Source: SIG299 sp964544055 (GTDB taxonomy: Bacteria; Bacillota; Clostridia; Lachnospirales; Lachnospiraceae). Taken from it: 14,513 bases of DNA. Positions 1 to 5,338 of the stretch are shown here, one piece after another. The stretch lies in NCBI GenBank assembly GCA_964544055.1, contig CAZJAA010000048.1, positions 1 through 14,513 on the forward strand. Reading direction: 5' to 3'. Made by a program: the position numbers and the translations under genes. The notes under the pieces are model-generated. The model was not told the origin of the DNA, did no database searches, and saw only the letters and a list, made by a program, of their open reading frames with translations. Each line of letters opens with the position of its first letter. Positions within the stretch are counted from its first letter, which is position 1.

Positions 1-4
1 TCAT
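1..4 (-). CDS. Start codon of a gene running off the left edge
   Basis: On the minus strand an ATG occupies positions 4 to 2. An AAGGAG-like ribosome binding site lies about 12 bases upstream and a near-consensus promoter further upstream (36-64). Only one codon lies in the window, so nothing can be said of the product. The promoter and Shine-Dalgarno arrangement make a real gene start likely, although the spacing is somewhat long and a start further left is possible. Confidence 0.5.
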
Positions 5-35
5 AAAAATTTTATTCTCCTTATCTTATAGTTAT

Positions 36-64
36 ATTATAACAAAAATTTTCATATTTTTCAA
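36..64 (-). promoter_or_regulatory. Sigma-A-type promoter with extended -10
   Basis: Reading leftward, the sequence gives TTGAAA (64-59), a 17-base spacer, then TATAAT (41-36) preceded by TG at positions -15/-14 (TGTTATAAT). This is a 5/6 -35 box, a perfect -10 box, ideal spacing and an extended -10. It should be strong and points at the start codon at the window edge. Its -10 and the adjoining half of the spacer are identical over 18 bases to the promoter near 12290. Confidence 0.85.
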
Positions 65-70
65 AATATG
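53..70. promoter_or_regulatory. Perfect 18-base palindrome over the -35 box, operator candidate
   Basis: The arms CATATTTT and AAAATATG flank a two-base centre (TC) and are perfectly complementary. The palindrome covers the whole -35 box (59-64) of the left-edge promoter. A related half-site (GAAAAATAT) recurs inverted at 90-98. A dimeric regulator bound here would block polymerase. The placement suggests an operator, but the binding protein is unknown. Confidence 0.6.
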
Positions 71-273
71 GCAATGTTTGTCGAGATATGAAAAATATTT
101 ATTTCTTACCTCTTCATGAGTACTTAAAAATCATCTTATGTACATTTTCCTGTTTTGATAAAAATTTTTGCTTAAATTTGAACTAAGATTTTTACTAACA
201 CTCTCAGAAATACTCATAAAATTATTTTTTAAAATAAAAACAATAGTAAAACAAATTACAATTCAATTAAAAA
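71..273. other. AT-rich non-coding leader region
   Basis: This stretch lies between the end of the replication gene and the left-edge promoter. It holds no convincing gene on either strand. A 28-codon minus-strand frame (217 to 131) has no ribosome binding site. An all-A/T inverted repeat at 222-237 is too weak to call a terminator. The inverted half-site at 90-98 related to the operator palindrome is the only other structure seen. Confidence 0.5.
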
Positions 274-984
274 TTAATCTTCCGCCGCATAAAATTGTTT
301 CAGTTTATTTATTTCTTCGTTTTCTATTGGCTCTTGTCCACGCGGATATACGTTCTTCCAGTTATTAATAATTGCAGTACGGAGTAGCTGCTTTTGTTTA
401 GCTATATCTAATCCTACTAACTCTCTTACTCTTTCTATCAATAGCTCAAGACCTTTAGTAGTAAGAACATCATTCATAGCTGCTCTATTTTCTAAAAAGT
501 CTACATATAAATTTCTTAATTGACTATCTCCAATCCTATCTAAGATGTGTATATAGTTATTTATATTATAAATATTTTTATTAATAGAGTATTTAATTTT
601 ATTAGTATTTAATAGATTCTGCTTTTCCGCATTCTGTTTTTCCGTATTCTCTTTATCCGATATCGGAGAATCCTCAGACGGAATTTCGGCTTGTGGCTCC
701 TCGAAAATTAAGTACTCTATTCCGCTAAATTTACCGCTATCATCTTTAGTTCTTTTACGCAGTAAATAACCAAATTTCTCTAACTCTCCTAGCGCGGACA
801 TCACACTGTCTTTTCCGTCTTTTGATAACTTAACAAGCCCGCTAATGTTGTAGTTCCAAGTGTCTGGGAGTGATAGCATGAGAGAAAGTAGTCCCTTCGC
901 CTTGAGCGACATGTCTTTCTCTTTGAAGTGATAATTGGACATTACTGAATAATTCTGAGTCTTTTGTATTCTAAAAACTGCCAT
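274..984 (-). CDS. Winged-helix phage replication protein (putative initiator)
   Basis: This is a 236-residue protein. The ATG at 984 is chosen over an upstream in-frame ATG at 1020 because AAGGAGGT sits 7 bases before it. Residues 1-95 form a winged helix-turn-helix of the kind common in Firmicute phage replication proteins: a start like MAVFRIQKTQNYSVMSN, a 'LSLPDTWNY' region, then a helix-turn-helix around residues 47-75. Residues 96-148 are a charged, Asn/Lys-rich linker. Residues 149-236 form a compact domain with a WKNVYP motif near its end, as in DnaD/initiator-like phage proteins. It probably binds an origin and recruits the host helicase; this is inferred from family resemblance, not from catalytic residues. 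The gene follows the late operon's terminator and has its own promoter. Its linker DNA carries tandem repeats next to very AT-rich sequence, suggesting that the origin is inside the gene. A transcriptional regulator is the main alternative. Confidence 0.8.
   Translation of the reverse strand: MAVFRIQKTQNYSVMSNYHFKEKDMSLKAKGLLSLMLSLPDTWNYNISGLVKLSKDGKDSVMSALGELEKFGYLLRKRTKDDSGKFSGIEYLIFEEPQAEIPSEDSPISDKENTEKQNAEKQNLLNTNKIKYSINKNIYNINNYIHILDRIGDSQLRNLYVDFLENRAAMNDVLTTKGLELLIERVRELVGLDIAKQKQLLRTAIINNWKNVYPRGQEPIENEEINKLKQFYAAED
541..667. other. Candidate replication origin inside the replication gene
   Basis: The three 15-base repeats and a 12-base palindrome (616-667) sit beside 541-615, where a hand count finds only 8 G or C in 75 bases, far below the surroundings. 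Repeats flanking an easily melted block within an initiator gene is the arrangement seen in lambda O and several Firmicute phage rep genes. The assignment is inferred from layout alone. Confidence 0.5.
616..660 (-). repeat. Three tandem 15-base repeats (iteron-like)
   Basis: Three head-to-tail 15-base units at 646-660, 631-645 and 616-630 read on the minus strand as TCGGATAAAGAGAAT, ACGGAAAAACAGAAT and GCGGAAAAGCAGAAT. They encode DKEN-TEKQN-AEKQN in the linker of the replication protein. The outer unit abuts a perfect 12-base palindrome, TCCGATATCGGA (656-667). They could be initiator-binding iterons or only a low-complexity linker. Confidence 0.7.
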
Positions 985-1010
985 TGTTAATACCTCCTTG
1001 TAATAGCAAA

Positions 1011-1039
1011 AGCATAGCATAGGAATTGCGGATTGTCCA
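1011..1039 (-). promoter_or_regulatory. Promoter for the replication gene
   Basis: Reading leftward, the sequence gives TGGACA (1039-1034, 5/6 match), a 17-base spacer, then TATGCT (1016-1011, 4/6 match) preceded by TGC, an extended -10. Transcription would start near 1004, just before the AAGGAGGT of the replication gene. It lies directly downstream of the late terminator, which fits an independently controlled early gene. Confidence 0.5.
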
Positions 1040-1056
1040 GTTGCGGTTTTGGCAAC

Positions 1057-1094
1057 AAAAGACTAAAAGAGGCAGGATATGGTACCCTGCCTCT
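1057..1094 (-). terminator. Intrinsic terminator after the holin gene
   Basis: A perfect 9-base-pair stem, AGAGGCAGG (1094-1086) with CCTGCCTCT (1076-1068), has a 9-base loop. On the minus strand it is followed by TTTTAGTCTTTT. It begins 9 bases past the holin stop codon and would end the late transcript. The U tract is interrupted, so termination may be partial. Confidence 0.75.
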
Positions 1095-1102
1095 CTAAAA
1101 TG

Positions 1103-1291
1103 CTATTCAAGTGTGTTACTATTGTTTTTCTCTGCTTGTGTTCCGAAGTAGAAAGAAATAATCATTGTAAATACTGTCATGAATATCTCTGGTGCGATAA
1201 TACCTATCACACTAAGGTAGCAAAAGACAATAGTAGTGAATATAGTCACAATACTCTTAATAGATAAGAGTTTCATTAATCTCTCTCTCAT
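1103..1291 (-). CDS. Small phage holin, two membrane helices
   Basis: This is a 62-residue protein. The AGGAGG ribosome binding site overlaps the stop codon of the upstream gene and lies 5 bases from the ATG at 1291. It has two hydrophobic segments (about residues 11-30 and 33-50) joined by a short turn, with a polar charged tail (QAEKNNSNTLE). The segment ending FYFGTQ resembles small holin-like proteins of Firmicute phages. Holins collect in the host cytoplasmic membrane and open it at a set time, releasing or activating the endolysin. The gene is last in the late operon, just after the UviB/BhlA-like gene and just before the terminator. The role rests on size, topology and position; no catalytic residues exist to confirm it. 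Confidence 0.7.
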   Translation of the reverse strand: MRERLMKLLSIKSIVTIFTTIVFCYLSVIGIIAPEIFMTVFTMIISFYFGTQAEKNNSNTLE

Positions 1292-1300
1292 ATAAACCTC

Positions 1301-1603
1301 CTACTGCTTAGACATAATAACTGTAATGTCTGTCTTAATCTCGTTAATGTCGTTTTGAATAGTTTCTAATCTCCCAGCATACTGAGCTATTGTTTCTATT
1401 GCTTTTTCATTAACTTTTCTGTTTTTTTCAATCTCTGCGTAAAGTTTCTCTTCACGTTCTTTACATCTAGCCTGTACCTTTTCCATATTACTTTCGTTTT
1501 GTGCGGTAGTCTTTAAGAATATTTGATAAATAAACCAAGCCATTCCGCACGCACATGCAATAGGGAAACCAACAGTAGATATAAGTGTTATAACTGCTTC
1601 CAT
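1301..1603 (-). CDS. UviB/BhlA-like holin-associated membrane protein
   Basis: This is a 100-residue protein. The start at 1603 is chosen because AGGAGGTG lies 5 bases upstream; an earlier in-frame ATG at 1627 lies inside the end of the preceding gene and has no such site. Residues 3-28 form one N-terminal membrane helix, and the rest is a highly charged predicted coiled coil ending NDINEIKTDITVIMSKQ. One helix plus a cytoplasmic coiled coil is the form of the BhlA/UviB family, which has holin-like activity or assists bacteriocin and phage release. With the adjacent two-helix protein it makes a two-component lysis cassette. No endolysin gene is next to it. An XhlA-like haemolysin protein is a closely related alternative. 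Confidence 0.72.
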   Translation of the reverse strand: MEAVITLISTVGFPIACACGMAWFIYQIFLKTTAQNESNMEKVQARCKEREEKLYAEIEKNRKVNEKAIETIAQYAGRLETIQNDINEIKTDITVIMSKQ

Positions 1604-1613
1604 CTCACACCTC

Positions 1614-3374
1614 CTACACAAATGCATTTAAATTTAATGAAACTGGAGCCTGGAAGAAAGTGCTGATATCAGTTATAGCTACACCTGTTGCCGACAAAAC
1701 AATATCAAAGCTTAATGTTTCGCCCGTATAAGCTATGTTAAGTGTCTGAAATGAAGCTGTTCCGCCAGTTGCTCCATTAGGAAATGCTATGTTCAACATT
1801 TCACTAATTTTTCCATCATGATACACTGTTACGTTACAAACAGTTTCATTAGTGATGTTTCCTGCGCCAGATGCTGCGCTACGAGTTGCCGCTAATTGAA
1901 AACGTAACTGGTTGCCGCACAATCTAGCTGTGCAGGTTGCATCAGAATAGTTTGAACCAGTAGATACATAAGTTTCTAAGTCATATAGTTTAGTGGCTGA
2001 ATTAATTAATCCTAATAATGGATACTCTTGTTTTCCATCTACAACAGTTACAGGAACATGGAAATGGAAATCTTCTGCGCTCCAGTCGAATACCGGAGTA
2101 CCTTGCATATCGAACTCAGCTACCGGAACAGTAGCTAACTTATCTATTGCTCGTACCTGGCAGTAATGAAGATTTTGATAATTCAGTCCCGATATAACAT
2201 GGTCAACACTATATGTATTCCCGATAACTGTAGGACTGATCGCGATCCAATCACCATACTCTCCGCCATCTAATCTATATCTACACTGTAATGTTAGTGT
2301 GTTTGCGGCAGCACCGAAATTACCATTCCAGTAGTTACCATGAATAGCAAGAGTAGCATCTCCATCCGCTGTAAAGCTTTTTAATTTAGCATTACAAGTT
2401 AATTTAACGTAATTAATAAGTGTTTTATTGACCGTCTGTCTTGCGGCGTTCCCTCTACTATCAATAACTTCAAAAGCAAATGAATTACCTTCAACTTTAT
2501 TAAAAGTTTGTGGATTGGCTGTATATGTACTGCCGCCATGTGTTAACTTGTAGCTCTTGAGTGACGCACCTTTATATGTTGAATATGTGGCGGAAGCCTT
2601 TGCATTACTGTAGTATTTAACTAGAGTATTACTGTTTCCAGTCAAGGCAATGGTTGCCGCATTCGTATCAACTACTGTTGGTGTTAATGTTGGATTAGCT
2701 CCAGTAACAGTAAAAGTTCTAGCAATCGTACTGTAAAAAGTAGTACCACCAATTACTGTTCTTACGTAGAAAGTAACTGTTCTACTGTTTGCTGTTGTTG
2801 TAGCATTTCTTAAAACATTTCTTTCTGCATCTGTTAAGCTAAACGTATAACTTGAACCAGTCTTGCTAATATCTCTATAAGCAATGTCTGCGGCAGCACC
2901 TGTTAAAGAAATACAAGCCTGGAGACTTGATACATTATTCCCCGCTGGATTAGAATAACTAATCGTAGGATTCTGCGTATCGTTAAAGTTTGGTGCGGCA
3001 GTCAGATTCGCTTGTCTAGGAATTGTATTTAAACTCCAGCTTCCGCTACCTGTACAGTTAACACTTGAGTAGTAAACCGCAACTCTCATGCTACCGCTAA
3101 TACTTTTAGCTCCTACACTATCGTGGCTCACATTGAACGAACCACTTGCTATAGTTCCAGCGTAACGCTGAACTCTGTCTGTCTTATTAACCAACACATG
3201 TCCAGCTAATTCTGCGTATAGCGTTCTTTCCGCATACCATCCAGAGCTTCCCGCACAACTAATGCTCCAAGAGATGGTAGAATAGTTTCCTGCTATTGAT
3301 TGAGAGGCGCTCCAGCTTAATGTGTAGTAACGCCCATCATAGCCATTTGTATTAAAGCTTCCACTTAAAGCCAT
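1614..3374 (-). CDS. DUF859-like siphovirus tail-tip or fibre protein
   Basis: This is a 586-residue protein. The ATG at 3374 follows GGAGGT, which overlaps the stop codon of the preceding tail-tip gene. It is rich in Ser, Thr, Asn, Gly and Ala with many short beta-strand-like segments and no membrane helix, as expected of an elongated fibre. The N-terminal part (residues 1-120: YTLSWSAS, SWSI, GSWSLNTIPR) and the phrase FDWSAEDFHFHVPV near residue 435 match the DUF859 family of siphovirus proteins, whose function is not established. The remaining 140 or so residues look like a separate beta-rich C-terminal domain. Position after the tail-tip gene and before the lysis genes is where receptor-binding proteins usually lie. 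Host attachment is therefore a reasonable inference, not shown by the sequence. Confidence 0.8.
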   Translation of the reverse strand: MALSGSFNTNGYDGRYYTLSWSASQSIAGNYSTISWSISCAGSSGWYAERTLYAELAGHVLVNKTDRVQRYAGTIASGSFNVSHDSVGAKSISGSMRVAVYYSSVNCTGSGSWSLNTIPRQANLTAAPNFNDTQNPTISYSNPAGNNVSSLQACISLTGAAADIAYRDISKTGSSYTFSLTDAERNVLRNATTTANSRTVTFYVRTVIGGTTFYSTIARTFTVTGANPTLTPTVVDTNAATIALTGNSNTLVKYYSNAKASATYSTYKGASLKSYKLTHGGSTYTANPQTFNKVEGNSFAFEVIDSRGNAARQTVNKTLINYVKLTCNAKLKSFTADGDATLAIHGNYWNGNFGAAANTLTLQCRYRLDGGEYGDWIAISPTVIGNTYSVDHVISGLNYQNLHYCQVRAIDKLATVPVAEFDMQGTPVFDWSAEDFHFHVPVTVVDGKQEYPLLGLINSATKLYDLETYVSTGSNYSDATCTARLCGNQLRFQLAATRSAASGAGNITNETVCNVTVYHDGKISEMLNIAFPNGATGGTASFQTLNIAYTGETLSFDIVLSATGVAITDISTFFQAPVSLNLNAFV

Positions 3375-3384
3375 ATCTTACCTC

Positions 3385-4968
3385 CTAATTACCAATCCAG
3401 AAGCACGCTGTTCTGTTGGTTTTCCAAGTTTCAAGTCGGCTATTTTCTCCGATAATGATAAATGTAGTAGCATGTAAGTCTTCTGCCTTAACACCTTCAT
3501 TGTTTGCTACCAATACCGCCTGGTTGTCTCGGTAAACTGTCATACCATCGTCAGTTACCTGGGTTTTCATTTCGCTACCAGACTTAGAAATAGTTAAACC
3601 TTCATCATCGAATCTATAACCTGTTTCTGTTTCTACTTTTGACGCACCATTGATTAACTCTTGACGAATAGCAATAGTTACATCTTCCGAACTCATTTTT
3701 GCGTCAACCGTATTTTTAATTGTTACCAGTTCATCATTAACAGTATTAATCTGGTTATCTACTTTTGTTTCAACAGAAGAAACCGAAGCATTAATACCAT
3801 CAACATTTATTTGTAAGTTAGCGATATTAGATTTATTTACATCTACTTCACTCGCTACTAAATCTATTTGTTTATTTTGTTTATCAACCCTTGCGTATGT
3901 CTGCTTTAAAGCCTCTCCAAGAGTAGAAGGATTCGTAGCAGTCTCGCCGCTTTCTTCTTTATGACTCCATTGGCTTTTTTGTGATAAACCACCACTGTAA
4001 GTTATAGAATCATTCAAAAGATAAGAAAAAATAACAGCATTATCTTTCGTAGTTAAAGCAATTTTGTCACCAATCTCTAAAAGAAAGTTTCCTCTCCAAG
4101 AGCAATTGAAAGGAACGATAGTAGTTCCACCAACAGCAGCTAAAGCATTGTCTACCAGGTCCGCTATATCCTCTCGCATTTCCCAGAAAGCATTATCTCT
4201 CACATATTGAGTTGCGCCATGTTCTGCGGCGGCAGCTGATACATTATCACCTAGCTCTGTCGCATGAACGACTGTAGAAAGAGTTGCGGCATCCTTAGTA
4301 TCTAGCGTGAAATAGTTAGCCTTAGTAATCTCTAAGTCGGCGTTCCCGCTTTGACTTAATCTCTTGAATACCAGGTTCCAATTACTATCAATAAAGTAGA
4401 TTGTTTGAGTTGCTTCCGCAATATCATTTAATGCCTCTCTAATAGTCTCTGTTCCTTCAAAGTTAGCACCATTCTCATANNNNNNNNNNNNNNNNNNNNN
4501 NNNNNNNNNNNNNNNNNNNNNNNNNNNNNNNNNNNNNNNNNNNNNNNNNNNNNNNNNNNNNNNNNNNNNNNNNNNNNNNTTATGTGCGGCAGCCTTGCCA
4601 TACAATGCACAATACGCGGTAATTGTCAACTCGTTCGTGTTTTCATCCCTCTTGATATCGTCAATATAAAAAAGTGGATGAGGATATACAAAATTTCCTT
4701 CAACTCCAAAGGCTACATCTAATGTATTTCCTTTAGTTATATTAATTTGACGGTCTCTGTCTACCAGTTTTAAAGTTAACTTTTGACAAATACCAAATCC
4801 AAAGAATTTACTATCTTCACCAACTCTCTCAATAGTGAAGCTCTGAAGGAAATTATCATAGTTAAAAGTTTGAAGATGAGTAGAGCCATCATATAGCTCT
4901 ACCCTTCCTCTGATTTCTCTTAATGGAGAGTTTAACATCTCAGTAATATTTTGATTTGCTTGTATCAT
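3385..4968 (-). CDS. Tail-tip/baseplate (Tal-like) protein, interrupted by an assembly gap
   Basis: As assembled this is 527 residues, of which 130-163 are unread. AGGAGA lies just before the ATG at 4968. Residues 1-129 and 164-345 look like a tail hub: an N-terminal beta domain with 'LRLV/KLVDRDR'-type strands, then the NFEGTETIREALNDIAEA segment seen in tail proteins of gut Firmicute phages. Residues 350-435 are a predicted coiled coil (KQIDLVASEVDVNKSNIANL and onward). Residues 445-510 have the TGYRFDDEGLTISKSGSE pattern typical of trimeric phage baseplate/fibre stems. It should form the distal tip below the tail tube and join hub to fibre. Both sides of the gap stay in one reading frame at the stated gap size. 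No peptidase motif was recognised, though one could be hidden in the gap. Confidence 0.75.
   Translation of the reverse strand: MIQANQNITEMLNSPLREIRGRVELYDGSTHLQTFNYDNFLQSFTIERVGEDSKFFGFGICQKLTLKLVDRDRQINITKGNTLDVAFGVEGNFVYPHPLFYIDDIKRDENTNELTITAYCALYGKAAAHXXXXXXXXXXXXXXXXXXXXXXXXXXXXXXXXXXYENGANFEGTETIREALNDIAEATQTIYFIDSNWNLVFKRLSQSGNADLEITKANYFTLDTKDAATLSTVVHATELGDNVSAAAAEHGATQYVRDNAFWEMREDIADLVDNALAAVGGTTIVPFNCSWRGNFLLEIGDKIALTTKDNAVIFSYLLNDSITYSGGLSQKSQWSHKEESGETATNPSTLGEALKQTYARVDKQNKQIDLVASEVDVNKSNIANLQINVDGINASVSSVETKVDNQINTVNDELVTIKNTVDAKMSSEDVTIAIRQELINGASKVETETGYRFDDEGLTISKSGSEMKTQVTDDGMTVYRDNQAVLVANNEGVKAEDLHATTFIIIGENSRLETWKTNRTACFWIGN
4480..4579. other. Assembly gap of exactly 100 N
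   Basis: One hundred consecutive N lie inside the tail-tip gene. A round 100 is the usual placeholder for a scaffolding gap of unknown size, so the real missing length may differ. The flanking reading frames agree at 100 bases, which has a one-in-three chance of being coincidence. Confidence 0.97.
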
Positions 4969-4978
4969 TCTCTCTCTC

Positions 4979-5329
4979 CTATAATTCTATAAAATTTAAA
5001 CTCATTGGCTTATATAAGCCCATCGTTATGTTATACCATTCTGGCTCTGGAGTACCTATGTAGGTCTGCGCTGTTTTAAGTGTGTTAGTTTTTGAATCAA
5101 GATACTCAATAGTAACAACATATGGCTCAACAGCTTGGAGGAAATTCTGCATTTCCTCCACTGTTGTATGTCTTAACGTTACATATACTTTTCTCTTGCG
5201 GTTGATAATGTCTAGGACTGTGTCTCCATTAGCATTACGTCCGCTGTTCTCACTAACTAATACTTCATAGCCAGTTTTTAAACCAGATACCAGAGGTGAA
5301 AAGTCTGTTCCGTTTACTTTAAAAAACAT
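4979..5329 (-). CDS. Small tail protein, DUF6711-like
   Basis: This is a 116-residue protein starting at the ATG at 5329, with AGGAGGT overlapping the end of the tape-measure gene. Predicted mostly beta. It opens MFFKVNGTDFSPLVSGLKTG and has a central 'NRKRKVYVTLRHTTVEEMQNFL' region, a YVVTIEYLDS strand and a C-terminal YKPMSLNFIEL strand. Size, layout and the lysine/arginine-rich centre resemble the DUF6711 family found at this place in Firmicute siphoviruses. Lying between tape measure and tail-tip gene, it is probably a tail-tip adaptor or short distal-tail component, assembling at the end of the tube. The biochemical role is not established for the family; the placement is the main clue. 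Confidence 0.65.
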   Translation of the reverse strand: MFFKVNGTDFSPLVSGLKTGYEVLVSENSGRNANGDTVLDIINRKRKVYVTLRHTTVEEMQNFLQAVEPYVVTIEYLDSKTNTLKTAQTYIGTPEPEWYNITMGLYKPMSLNFIEL

Positions 5330-5338
5330 TTTAACCTC

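Noticed and set aside
131..217. A 28-codon minus-strand frame starting MSISESVSKNL, reminiscent of repressor N-termini
   Set aside because: It has no ribosome binding site, ends at TGA after 28 codons and the following in-frame sequence has no helix-turn-helix pattern.
222..237. A/T-only inverted repeat downstream of the replication gene as a terminator
   Set aside because: The stem is entirely A-T with almost no loop, so it would not pause polymerase; chance is likely in such AT-rich DNA.
1040..1056. Small inverted repeat GTTGC/GCAAC upstream of the replication gene promoter
   Set aside because: Only five pairs with a seven-base loop and no conserved placement; too weak to call an operator or terminator.
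1079..1267. Plus-strand 62-codon frame opposite the holin gene
   Set aside because: It is antisense to a holin with a good ribosome binding site and begins inside the terminator stem.
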